From NCBI GenBank assembly GCA_963814975.1, contig CAWFFB010000013.1:80774-144773 (forward strand): a DNA stretch of 64,000 bases, given 5' to 3'. The DNA comes from CAVUXJ01 sp963814975. GTDB taxonomy: Bacteria > Acidobacteriota > Vicinamibacteria > Vicinamibacterales > CAVVIG01. The notes under the pieces were generated by a model. It saw only the letters and a program-made list of their open reading frames with translations, searched no databases and was not told the origin of the DNA. Positions 1 through 8,336 of the stretch are shown here, in pieces (within the stretch, counting starts at the first letter, position 1; every line of letters begins with the position of its first letter). The position numbers and the translations under genes are program-made.

Positions 1-224
1 TCTCGGGGGCCTATGCAGTTTCGGCAAGCCGACAGGACGATTTTCGCGCGTCGCAGCAGTTGGGCGCCTTCGCTAAGGAACGACGTGCAGCACCACTGCG
101 GTCGTCTGTCCCCCCTTCGGCTGTGGCCCTGATCGTGATGAGAAGCAGTTCCATCCGGGGTGACGCCGCCGCAGCCATGCCGATAACTTACTTTCGATCA
201 TCGGCAAGGCGAAAGGCCCAGCGC

Positions 225-2036
225 CTAGCTTCGCCGAACCGGCGCGCGGGCCAGAACGGTGGTGCCGCGTTTCGATTGCGACTCGATGACCAGCTCGCCA
301 CCTACCAGCTTCAGACGTTCCTTCATGCTGGTCAGGCCGAGTCCCAGGCCTCGACTCGCCGCATCGACGTCGAAGCCAACGCCTTCATCACGAACGGTGA
401 GGTGGACGACGTCCCCGGTTCCGCGAAGATGCACATCGAAATGCGGGGCCCGACTGTGCCGTACTCCGTTGTGCAGGGCTTCCTGAAGGACCCGGAAGAG
501 ACAGAGCGAAACGTCAGGCGGCACACTCCCCGGAACGTTCTCGTGGCCGAAATCAATCCCGACGTTTTTTTGCCCCGAGAGCTCCTCACAGAAACCCCGC
601 ATCGCGGCCACAACGCCCAGATGCAGCAGCCGTGGCGAGTGCAGCTCGTGTGACAGCGCCTGCACATCGGCCGTGATCTCCGCGGTCTGCTTCTGAAGCG
701 CGTCCAGGCTGCTGAGGACCTCGCCCGAGGAATCCGGCAGTCTTTTCACCTGTTCCAGCGCCATCGTCAGCACTGCGAGACGCTGAGCGATGTCGTCGTG
801 CAGGTCTCTGGCGATCCTGGCGCGCTCTGACTCCTGGGCCTCAATGAGACGGCCGTTCACGCTGGACACTGCTTCTTCGGCACGCTTGCGCTCCGTGATG
901 TCCTGGACCGTACCGCGTAGCCGTACGATCTGGCCGGCGGAATCACGCTGGGCCTCGCCGCGTGCCGTGACCCATCGGTGCGTGCCGTCGGCGCAGACCA
1001 TCTCCAGATCGAGTTCGTAGGGTGCGCCGGTGTGGAGGGCCGCTTCGACGGCGGCCCGCAGCCGGTCCCAGCTCTCGGGGGTATACAGCTGTGAGTGTTC
1101 CTTGTAGCTCACGGCCGGCAGGATCGGATCACGGCCGGCGATGCGATAGAGCTCTTCTGACCACACGACCGTGTCGGTATCCGGATCCCACTGCCAGCCG
1201 CCGACTCCAGCGAGGCGCTGGGACTCCTTGAGCTCCATCTCCTTGCGCCGCAGTGATTCCTCGGCGTCCTTGCGTTCGGTGATGTCCACGGCCAGTCCCA
1301 GCATCCGCTCCGGGTCGCCGCCGGGTGAGTAGTAGAACTGGCCCTTGGCTGCCACCCATCGGACCGTGCCGTTGGGCCACACGACGCGGAACTCCGCCGC
1401 GTAAGGTGAGCGGGTCTCCATCGCATCCTTGACGGCCCTCCAGACCAGGCCCCGGTCTTCCGGATGCACCGAACGACGGAAATCTTCGACGTGTCCATCG
1501 TAGACGTTGGAGGGAATTCCGAAGATGGTCGACAGGTCGCCGAACCAGGTATCGCGGTTCGTCTTGAGATCCCATTCCCAGCCCACGGACTTGCCCGACT
1601 CCATCGCCAGCCGGAGCCGATCGTTGGCGATGTTGCGCTCGGCTTCCGCGCGCCTGAACTCCGTCACGTCGAAGCACGCGCCGATGTAACCAGCGAACGA
1701 ACCGTCGGGATCGAACAGCGGCGCCGCATTATCGAGGACCCACCGGTATTCGCCGTCATGCCGGCGAAGCCGATATTCCATCATGAACGGTTCACGGCGG
1801 TCGAAGGCGCGGGTGTACGTGTCCAGGCAATGCGGCAGGTCTGCGGCGTGCACACCGTCTGCCCAACCATCGCCGATCTCGGACTCGAGGGGTCGCCCGG
1901 TGAAGTCGAGCCACGGCTTGTTGAAGTAGGTGCAGCGCTTGTCGGAGCCAGAAATCCAGACGAGTAGCGGCAGGCTATCCGCCACCAGCCGGAACAGCCC
2001 CTCGCTTTCTCGGGGCGAAGGCGTGCCGAGGCTCAT
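225..2036 (-). CDS. PAS-domain sensor histidine kinase (NarL/HisKA_3 type)
   Basis: A 603-residue soluble sensor kinase that should phosphorylate a response regulator. Three PAS/PAC repeats are visible (about residues 14-130, 140-260 and 270-385, each closing with a DITER-like PAC ending), so sensing is cytoplasmic; there is no signal peptide or membrane segment. A HisKA_3 dimerisation helix follows, with the phospho-acceptor in ERARIARDLHDDIAQRL near residue 413. The HATPase domain has an N-box (ALHNGVRHS) and a G-box (DEGVGFD) and ends with GTTVLARAPV. It lies 14 bp downstream of the receiver-MEDS gene on the same strand, so the two probably form one operon. The ligand or redox signal cannot be read from the sequence. 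Length and domain order are normal and the gene looks intact. Confidence 0.93.
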   Translation of the reverse strand: MSLGTPSPRESEGLFRLVADSLPLLVWISGSDKRCTYFNKPWLDFTGRPLESEIGDGWADGVHAADLPHCLDTYTRAFDRREPFMMEYRLRRHDGEYRWVLDNAAPLFDPDGSFAGYIGACFDVTEFRRAEAERNIANDRLRLAMESGKSVGWEWDLKTNRDTWFGDLSTIFGIPSNVYDGHVEDFRRSVHPEDRGLVWRAVKDAMETRSPYAAEFRVVWPNGTVRWVAAKGQFYYSPGGDPERMLGLAVDITERKDAEESLRRKEMELKESQRLAGVGGWQWDPDTDTVVWSEELYRIAGRDPILPAVSYKEHSQLYTPESWDRLRAAVEAALHTGAPYELDLEMVCADGTHRWVTARGEAQRDSAGQIVRLRGTVQDITERKRAEEAVSSVNGRLIEAQESERARIARDLHDDIAQRLAVLTMALEQVKRLPDSSGEVLSSLDALQKQTAEITADVQALSHELHSPRLLHLGVVAAMRGFCEELSGQKNVGIDFGHENVPGSVPPDVSLCLFRVLQEALHNGVRHSRAPHFDVHLRGTGDVVHLTVRDEGVGFDVDAASRGLGLGLTSMKERLKLVGGELVIESQSKRGTTVLARAPVRRS

Positions 2037-2050
2037 TTGGCCACCTCAGT

Positions 2051-3031
2051 TCATGTCGCGCGAGCGCCGCGCGAAGTTCCGGATGTGACTGCGCTGTGCG
2101 CAGCGCACACGTTTGAGAGCAGATTCAGGGCTTCTGAGTTCTCGAAGCAGTCGATCGGGTAGCAGCAGACCGTGAAAAACGGCAACGCGCGTGTCAAGTC
2201 GTCCCAGATCCGTTCGAGCTCCAGCGCCGCCTCGAAATCGCCATTCCGGCACAGGGAGGCGCTCATGTCGCCGACGATCGTTAGACGACCTCGCGGTCTA
2301 TTCGGGACGGCCTGGCGTAACAGGTCGAGGCCGTGGATCATCTCCGCGACGCGCTCCTTGTCAGGTCTCCCTTCGTGCATCACGCGTGACAAGGCCAGTG
2401 CGGAATCCGTCGCGACGTACTGTTCCCGCTCTGCCAGCACGGCGAGATTCATCTGCCGCCCCTGCAGGCGCTGAGCGACGCCAATGCGGGTCGCTTCGCT
2501 GCTGACGAGGACGACCTGCTCGCCCGACAGAAGTGTCGCACGAACCAGCTGGCTCACCTCGTCCAGGAAGTGGCTCTCGTTGGCATGGAACTGGACTGCG
2601 TGCCGGCTGCCTGCGATAGTCGAGAGCGAAATCATGGATGGCAAGCATAGCCGCCCCGCGAGGGCGTGGTCGATCGCGCTGATCAGATCCAAGTGGATGC
2701 GCGATTTCAGCACGTAGCCGTTCGCGCCGCCATTAATTGCCGCGGCGACGAATTCGTCATCCGAGTGCATCGTCAGGAAGACGATCCTGGTTTCCAGGCC
2801 ATCTCGCCGGAGCTGCTCAAGTGTCTGAAAGCCGTCGAGATCGGGCATGCCGACGTCCAGCACGACCACGTCGGGCCGGAGGCGCCTTGCCAGGTCCAGC
2901 GCCTGACGGCCGTTGGCCGCAGTGGCCACGATGTCAAAAGCGGCAGCAAGATGGCGGCTGACCGATTCCAGAAAGTCGATGTGATCGTCGGCCAGGAGGA
3001 CGCGCGGTCGGGCAGGCACTGGGATGTTCAA
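2051..3031 (-). CDS. Response regulator with C-terminal MEDS (DcmR-type) sensory domain
   Basis: A 326-residue protein beginning with a CheY-like receiver (residues 10-125) with the acidic pair in LLADDHIDF, the phospho-acceptor Asp in VVVLDVGMPDLDG and the conserved Lys in YVLKSRI. Instead of a DNA-binding output, residues 144-310 resemble the MEDS domain (HAVQFHANESHFLDEVSQ, then LLSGEQVVLVSS), a ligand-binding module known from DcmR and anti-sigma-like proteins. It is encoded upstream of the histidine kinase with a short gap and is its likely partner. With no helix-turn-helix, its output would be through protein interaction or ligand binding; this is inference. Start ATG at 3031 gives a normal receiver N-terminus. 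Confidence 0.88.
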   Translation of the reverse strand: MNIPVPARPRVLLADDHIDFLESVSRHLAAAFDIVATAANGRQALDLARRLRPDVVVLDVGMPDLDGFQTLEQLRRDGLETRIVFLTMHSDDEFVAAAINGGANGYVLKSRIHLDLISAIDHALAGRLCLPSMISLSTIAGSRHAVQFHANESHFLDEVSQLVRATLLSGEQVVLVSSEATRIGVAQRLQGRQMNLAVLAEREQYVATDSALALSRVMHEGRPDKERVAEMIHGLDLLRQAVPNRPRGRLTIVGDMSASLCRNGDFEAALELERIWDDLTRALPFFTVCCYPIDCFENSEALNLLSNVCAAHSAVTSGTSRGARAT

Positions 3032-3213
3032 GGAGAACGGCTGGTAAGTCTACCTTCCTAGTCCCATTCAGAAGCAAGCGAGACGCAGCAGCCGGTACTA
3101 GTGGCTTGTACTGACGACTTGTAAATCATATGATTGCGCATGCCATTCACATCGACGCCCGTCATCCTGACCACGGACCAACGACGAGCCCTCGAGACCC
3201 ACATGCGCTCGGG

Positions 3214-3471
3214 GCGGTAACAGCTGCCTTGTGGACCGGCCAGCGCGCCTGGCCGATGGGCGCATTGATCTATCTGCTCGAGGCGTGGATCAGCGATCGG
3301 GCGCGGCGAGCCACGGCGCGTATTCCGGCGACGGTCGTGCTTCAGGAGAAGCGGCGGCTTGCGCTGACGCTCGTGCGCCTCACGCGCGCCGCCGGCGTGA
3401 CACTGACAGCGGTCGTGGCGGATGCTGAATAGGGGGACAACAGCACGGTCCGTCAGACGCTGCATCGCGAC
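3214..3471 (+). pseudogene. IS701-family transposase, internal fragment in inverted orientation
   Basis: The plus strand encodes AVTAALWTGQRAWPMGALIY, a run through SDRARRATARIP and RRLALTLVRLTRAAG, then the second catalytic region VVADAE, a TAG stop, and GDNSTVRQTLHRD. This is the stretch that follows NCQVA in IS701 transposases, where the motif is normally VADAEYGD. The two fragments therefore abut at the protein position where they should be continuous, but this one has been flipped. The stop replaces the conserved Tyr codon of ADAEYG. Family assignment is from recalled motifs, not a search. Confidence 0.65.
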
Positions 3472-3850
3472 TTGGCAATTCGCCAACCTTGCCCAAGGCG
3501 CCGCAGTACTGCCGCGCCGCGCCAACCGAATGCGGCCCCGACTTCGGGAAGCTCGTTTCGTCGAGGATCAGAATGCCCGTGCGTTCCGGCATCACGGGCC
3601 GCAACCGTCGCCACAGCACCGTCGCATCCCAGGGGGCATGCGTGATGAAGTGCTGGAATGCTTGGTACGAGGTGGGTTCGCTGACACGCGCGAGCATCGC
3701 GGACATCGACTTGCGGGCGCTGTCGCCCAGCAGCCCATCGACGTACTGGCGCAACGACACGTGCTGTGCGCGATGACCGAAGCAGTCCTTGAACTGATCC
3801 AACCATCCCGTCAATCGGCGCAGCAGCGACCACGCGTCCCGATCGAGCAT
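3463..3850 (-). pseudogene. IS701-family transposase, N-terminal fragment
   Basis: The minus-strand reading begins MLDRDAWSLLRRLTGWLDQF and continues through the N-terminal DDE_5 region with the first catalytic aspartate in GILILDETSFPKSG and the family signature VGAARQYCGALGKV. A one-base frameshift separates GKV from the continuing NCQVAM in the neighbouring frame (about 3463-3480), after which homology stops. A complete transposase would be about 400-450 residues; only about 130 are here. The following segment of the same protein is found directly adjacent but on the opposite strand. Confidence 0.7.
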
Positions 3851-3957
3851 TGGGGCGCAGCGTACCGGCAATCAGCGAACCGTACAATGTCCTCAATTCA
3901 GATCACTCGCGGATTCCTTCGGGCATCTGATGATGTGACAAAGTCGTACTAGTCGTT

Positions 3958-4647
3958 GTGTCTGTGCTCTTCACAGCGTGCTCCATCATGGCCACCCCGG
4001 CCGCCGCGCAGAGCGAGGAGGATCGGTGGATGCTCAACGCCCAAGTTGGCCCGGCGTTCGGGACCTTCGGCACCACGCCGAACTTCGACGCGAAGGCCGG
4101 CTACAAATTTAACGAGAAGATATCGCTGATTGGCGAATTTGGTGGTCTGTCGCATGCAGCGTTTGAGAAGGCTGCATTTGTCGCCCCACCCGTGAGTGCC
4201 CCTGACGTGTTCACTGACTCGAAGATCCACGTAAATGGCTACCACTACAACGCCAATCTCATCGTGGCTCCGAAGAGCTGGGATCGGATCACGCCGTACG
4301 GCACAGGTGGGTCAAAGCGACCGGGCAAAAGCCGGGCAAGAGCCCGGCGCGGACAGGAGAGCCCCGTTCGCGCAGGCGTCGGGGGGCCCAAGGTTACCCG
4401 GGGGCCCCAAGGGTGGCCGGCGGGTGACCGCGCGGGCGCGGAGGTTCGGCACACCCACGCTCGCGGCTCTCATAGCAATTCTTCGCCTATAGCTATATTC
4501 GCGTCCAAATCGCCGCCGGTGCTGGCGTCGCATACTGGAGGTGGCGCGCCTCGAGGAAAGCGGAAAGTCCGCCCCTATCGAGACTTAAGTTCCCGCCGAT
4601 CATCAACCCCACCGAGCTGTTCCTCACGATTCGATGACGGATATTGA
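3958..4647 (+). pseudogene. Outer-membrane beta-barrel protein, truncated
   Basis: Residues 1-118 read as a small outer-membrane barrel precursor: a hydrophobic signal ending in AAAQ, then alternating strands such as WMLNAQVGPAFGTFG, KISLIGEFGG and HYNANLIVAPK, up to ITPYGTGG at 4311. From there the frame runs into a GC-rich palindromic stretch rich in Arg, Gly and Pro that does not look like a barrel. The signal peptide also seems cut: hydrophobic codons continue upstream of the GTG at 3958 into the end of the IS701-type element. I read it as a barrel gene damaged on both sides. Specific function unknown. Confidence 0.55.
4312..4475. repeat. GC-rich palindromic segment interrupting the barrel gene
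   Basis: About 160 bp of very high GC containing a perfect hairpin, GCCGGGC-aaga-GCCCGGC (4331-4348), a tandem CCGGGCAA motif just before it, and two copies of a GGGGGCCC(C)AAGG motif near 4380-4412. It begins exactly where the barrel homology ends. It could be a small palindromic insertion or decayed non-coding DNA; no transposase or clear terminal repeat is associated. Confidence 0.4.
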
Positions 4648-4772
4648 TCGTTTTTGGACGCAGCATGTGGCGGACTCCCCCTCGGACGACCAGCTTTGTA
4701 ATTCAATGACGGTCCGACGGCCTCAATGGGGCCGATCGCTCTGGCCTGTCAATTGCTCTCTCACTCGCTGGT

Positions 4773-5669
4773 ATGACCTCCCGGGGGATTTTCGGGCGAC
4801 CTGAAACGTCGATGGGACCACCCCCGCGAATCGGATTGGCCCTCGGTGGAGGCTTCGCGCGCGGAATTGCGCACATCGGAGTCTTGAGAGTCTTCGAGCG
4901 CCATGGCATTCCAATTCACTGCATCACCGGGGTGAGCGCGGGGTCGATTGTCGCCGCCGCGTATGCCAGTGGCGCGAGCCCCGACGAAATCGCCAGCGCG
5001 GCTTGCTCCATGCGGTTCGGCGACGTGGCGCGCTGGAGTCTCAGCCGGATGGGGTTTGTGGTGAGCAAGCGCATGACCCCATTCCTGCGGCGGCTGCTGA
5101 AGCACCACTATTTCGAAGAGATGCCGACTCCGCTTGGCGTGGTGGCGACCGATCTCTGCACCGGCGAACCGGTGTCCTTCCGAGATACCGGCGACGTCTT
5201 CCTTCCGATTCGAGCGAGCTGCTCCTACCCCGGTCTGTTCCAGCCGGTACGCTCGGGTGACCATGTGCTGGTGGACGGCGCGATGAGCATCGGGATTCCC
5301 GCCCTGCTGGGGCGCGAACTCGGCGCAACCCACATCGTTTCGGTGCACCTGCCCGCGCCGCCGTGCGTGCGGCCTCCGGCCGATGTGTTTCAGGTCATTC
5401 GCCGATGCTTCCAGATCATGCAGATTCGTACCGAGGATGGCTGGCGGCAGTCAAGCGATCTGGTCATCACACCGGATCTCCGGGACATCGCATGGGACGG
5501 GTTCGAGTGCGGATCAGAGCTGGTGAGCGCCGGAGAGGCGGCTGCATTGGCGGTGTTACCGAGGATTGAATCCTGGTTCTCCGGAGTACCTTGTCAAAGT
5601 TCGGAAGGAAGAGACCCCAGTCTTTCGACACCCTTTCCCACAGAGTCCGCCTCACCTAAGCCCGCTTAG
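4773..5669 (+). CDS. Patatin-like phospholipase family protein (RssA-like)
   Basis: A 298-residue cytoplasmic lipid acyl hydrolase of the patatin/RssA family. The oxyanion-hole motif GLALGGGFARGIAHIGV (about residues 20-37), the nucleophile elbow GVSAGS and the catalytic Asp in VDGAM (DGA/G motif) are all present, so the Ser-Asp dyad is intact. No signal peptide is visible; bacterial members act on membrane or storage phospholipids, and the substrate is unknown. ATG 4773 is the first start; ATG 4812 (MGPPPRIG) just before the oxyanion loop is an alternative giving a more typical N-terminus. The last 40 residues are low-complexity and not conserved-looking. It stands alone; neighbours give no pathway hint. 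Confidence 0.88.
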   Translation: MTSRGIFGRPETSMGPPPRIGLALGGGFARGIAHIGVLRVFERHGIPIHCITGVSAGSIVAAAYASGASPDEIASAACSMRFGDVARWSLSRMGFVVSKRMTPFLRRLLKHHYFEEMPTPLGVVATDLCTGEPVSFRDTGDVFLPIRASCSYPGLFQPVRSGDHVLVDGAMSIGIPALLGRELGATHIVSVHLPAPPCVRPPADVFQVIRRCFQIMQIRTEDGWRQSSDLVITPDLRDIAWDGFECGSELVSAGEAAALAVLPRIESWFSGVPCQSSEGRDPSLSTPFPTESASPKPA

Positions 5670-6142
5670 AGCTCGCGACCGAGACGCTGTCGCGTGGGCA
5701 ATCCTTAACCTTCAGGTACACGTGTGGCGGCTGCACGGGAGCCCGCTCAGAAAGTTGCTGGATCGACGCGTCTCAGAGCTTCTTAAAGCTTTACGAGAGC
5801 GAATGAAGGCGAGCCGCACCTCAGTTGCGAAAATAATCCAATTTCGGCGGCACGGTTGACGTGCGCGACGTCAGGGAGGCGAACATGGGGACAGAGCACC
5901 GCGGATTTGCGTCGATGGATCGGGACAAGCAGCGTGAAATCGCCAGCCAGGGTGGCTAACCACCGCGTCCCACTGAGTCCCGACCTACCACTGGTGGCCC
6001 ACTTGGGGCGCCGCCGCGACCGGACCCGCAAGGATGCTAGGAACCCTATGGCGAACCCTCGGGCGAATATCGAGTGCAACCGCATTAGGTCGCCTCGGTG
6101 GACGGGTACTGATGTTGCTGCGTCAGCGCCGGAGGCGCCCCA
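5670..6142. other. Intergenic region without a supported gene
   Basis: About 470 bp. A 97-residue reading frame (5566-5859) overlaps the end of the patatin gene and ends in a Lys/Arg-rich tail, but lacks a convincing ribosome site and resembles no family I know. I see no RNA gene or clear terminator. Confidence 0.4.
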
Positions 6143-6349
6143 ATGTCTGACGATGAACTCGACGATCTGACAATCGTCCCGATGCCCACATCGGAGACAC
6201 AGGCCGAACACGACCGCATTCGGCAATCCAGCGACAGGGACCAGCAACTCGAACGCGACGGCAAAGAGTCTCGCCACAATCGCGGCGTCGACGAAGCGGC
6301 GAATGAAACCCCGCCGAATCAGAATATTGATTGGACTCCAGACGAATAG
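6143..6349 (+). CDS. Small acidic hypothetical protein
   Basis: A 68-residue, strongly acidic, hydrophilic protein: MSDDELDDLTIVPMPTSETQ at the start, then a Glu/Arg/Gln-rich central stretch and an acidic end (DWTPDE). It has no Cys, no membrane segment and no signal peptide, and looks intrinsically disordered or helical. A good Shine-Dalgarno GGAGG lies 7 bases before the ATG (at about 6131), which is the main reason to accept it. No family recognised and no operon partner; function unknown. Confidence 0.5.
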   Translation: MSDDELDDLTIVPMPTSETQAEHDRIRQSSDRDQQLERDGKESRHNRGVDEAANETPPNQNIDWTPDE

Positions 6350-7121
6350 CCAGTACGCCCGGTGGCATCCCGATTCCTCTAAAAATAAGCATCCGCGTCG
6401 GCGTACGACTCCACAGAGGGTAGGCCCAATTCTTGATGCCCAGGCGGCGTTATTTGTGGCGTGGCGAGGCAAACCCGGGAAGGGCATGAGTGACTTGGTA
6501 GAAAACCCTCGGCCGCAAGAGGCATATACAGCGATCCCGCGCGGTGACGAGATTCCGCGATGGAACTTCCTTCATGAACGTGCGGAACAACGCTAGAGCG
6601 CGGCGCTCTCGGTTGCAGATGTTGAGGCAAGTCGTCCCACTCCTACCAGGTGACGGCGCTTGCTTCGTAAGGGCCGACGGGCACTGGGGGCGAGGGACAC
6701 GGTCGGGCGCGTCCTATGCTTGGTGTCGAGACCAACGTCGTCCAGCCGTTCAGTTGCGGCTTGAGAAGGCCGTCGGGTAGCTCGGCAATGACGATCAAAG
6801 CTCGCGATGTTTCAGCGTGAGGACCTGGAGTTTGTCGATAGTCGCGGGATAGGGTAGGTCACACGGCAGCACCGGAGGGATGTCGGCCAAGCGGTCGACG
6901 CCCGAGGGATTCGAAGGCGACGGTGTTCGATCGTCCGCCCGTTGTCGCCAGGTCCCCGTCGTTCAGTCGCGCTGAACGCCCGTGGAAGACCGGCTCGCCA
7001 GCTCCCTCGACGCGGACCAGCGAATGCTGAATTTCACGGCCGGATCATCGATAACAATCCAACTAGGGGGAACCGCGGGGCCACCTAGAGATTCGGTGAC
7101 AGCCGAGACTCACCACGCCGC
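6350..7121. other. Long intergenic region, nothing identified
   Basis: About 770 bp. Short frames on both strands have no ribosome sites, no recognisable domains and overlap each other. The PEP-CTERM gene on the right ends at 7122 on the minus strand. I see no tRNA, no strong hairpin and no repeat here. Confidence 0.4.
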
Positions 7122-7811
7122 CTAGCTTGGAGAGCTCACACGATTCGCGGCCTTTCGCCGACGTGCGGCTAAGGCACCGAGCAGTCCGGTTCCCATTAGG
7201 ACGAAGCTCGCGGGTTCCGGCACGGGTGTCAGGTCGAGGCCGCCACTCGCTCCAATCTTGAGCGAGCCGGGACCCGCGACGCCTGGGGCACACGCCGGCC
7301 CCGAGCCTCCTTCGCAATTCCCCCCAGTGGCGCTCCCGATGTTTTGGATGTGCAGCGCGACCAACACGCCCCCGTCTTGACTGAGGAAGTCTGCGAGTGA
7401 CAAAGCAATGTCACCCGTGAGGATGGTGGAATAAAGGTCCTGACCGTTCCAGCCTTGCCCACCACTGCCGCCGACATCAAAGAGGCCGTTGTACGGATTG
7501 ATTTGAAAACCATCTCGCGTCAGCGACACGGTGTTGTTCGGATCGTTGTCCGTAATCGTCGTCGCAGCCCCCCCGTAGTTCAGCATGAGATCGCGGAACT
7601 TCTGCTCGGTGCCTGCAAGATCAACGGCCACGGAGACCCCGTCGCCCACTTGGTCGAGCGTGATGGTGCCGAAGGTGGCCGCTGGTTGGCATGGGTTGAA
7701 ATTCAGCACGCAGTCGAGGTTGAGCGTAATGGGCGCGGCCTCGGCGTTAGCGCGGGCGCCAATCATTCCGAGGCAGCAGAGTGCTGCGATTAACCCGGTG
7801 CGTGTGACCAT
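7122..7811 (-). CDS. PEP-CTERM sorting-domain secreted protein
   Basis: About 229 residues. An N-terminal signal (TGLIAALCCLGMIGARANA) is followed by a roughly 170-residue extracellular region rich in Asn, Gly and Thr with little charge, and then the C-terminal sorting tripartite signal: VPEPAS, a hydrophobic helix (FVLMGTGLLGALAA) and a basic RRRK tail. Such proteins are exported by Sec, processed by an exosortase and usually end up in extracellular polymer or biofilm matrix. No exosortase gene is in this window. I chose ATG 7811 because GAGGAG/GAGG precede it; ATG 7829 is six codons upstream without a clear ribosome site. Confidence 0.85.
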   Translation of the reverse strand: MVTRTGLIAALCCLGMIGARANAEAAPITLNLDCVLNFNPCQPAATFGTITLDQVGDGVSVAVDLAGTEQKFRDLMLNYGGAATTITDNDPNNTVSLTRDGFQINPYNGLFDVGGSGGQGWNGQDLYSTILTGDIALSLADFLSQDGGVLVALHIQNIGSATGGNCEGGSGPACAPGVAGPGSLKIGASGGLDLTPVPEPASFVLMGTGLLGALAARRRKAANRVSSPS

Positions 7812-8084
7812 GATCCTCAGTCTCCTCATTTTGATGGTCCGTACGTCAGCCGAACCATTATAACAATACTAGTAAACATCGATGTCTGTCAGGTACGTGA
7901 CAAACCTTATGGTAGAGCTTACGGACGAGGAGCGACAGCAGAAGATCGCCGTTCGGACGCCAACTGACATGCAGCGGTCTCCTGAACCGGTGCATCCGTT
8001 GGCGCTGCGGACATGGGCGTGTCCCTGATCTTCATCGCCAACGCCCTCCGCCTTTTGCGTTCGGATTTGCGTCGTCGCGTTACC

Positions 8085-8336
8085 TCATTGCACAACGACG
8101 GTCCCGCGCAGCATGTTCATGCCGCACGCGAACGCGATCTCGCCCGCCTTGTCAGGGGTGAACTCGATCGTGACCGGCACGTTGAGCGGCAGTTCCCGCC
8201 GGATGTTCAGCGATGCAAACACCACCGCGGTGGCGCACGTCTTGTCGCTCGTCCGTGTGAACGTTATTCGTGCGGGCGCGCCTGCTCGCAACGTAATCCG
8301 CTGCGGGTCGAAGCTCGCCTCCGTCACGGTCGACAC
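8085..8336 (-). pseudogene. Cupredoxin-like C-terminal domain of CusB, out of frame
   Basis: In a frame different from the CusB reading, the minus strand encodes VTEASFDPQRITLRAGAPA, ITFTRTSDKTCATAVVF and ends GEIAFACGMNMLRGTVVVQ. This is a cupredoxin-like fold with the Cys-Ala-Thr and Cys-Gly-Met-x-Met ligand regions seen in EfeO/cupredoxin_1-type domains. It joins CusB at MQVQDV, where the CusB frame turns into an Arg/Asp-rich nonsense tail. The simplest reading is one CusB-cupredoxin fusion interrupted by a one-base frameshift near 8340. Without the frameshift the protein would carry its own periplasmic copper site. Confidence 0.7.

Larger units (their letters stand above)
3113..3946. mobile_element. 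Rearranged, non-autonomous IS701-family element
   Basis: Two transposase pieces of the same family lie head to head inside an interval bounded by imperfect terminal inverted repeats: CGACTT-GT..ATCAT..GAT reading in from about 3115 and CGACTTTGT..ATCAT..GAT reading in from 3946 on the other strand. TACT occurs directly outside both ends (3109-3112 and 3947-3950) and may be a 4-bp target duplication, the length known for IS701-type insertions. At 834 bp the element is much shorter than a complete IS701 copy (about 1.3-1.5 kb). Its transposase is split, inverted and incomplete, so it could only move in trans. Ends are set by eye. Confidence 0.55.

Noticed and set aside
4312..4475. Group II intron fragment as explanation for the GC-rich insert
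   Set aside because: No domain V hairpin, no GTGYG start or AY end that fits, no reverse transcriptase.
5566..5859. 97-residue plus frame overlapping the patatin gene end
   Set aside because: No ribosome site, no conserved-looking pattern, overlaps a real gene by 100 bp.
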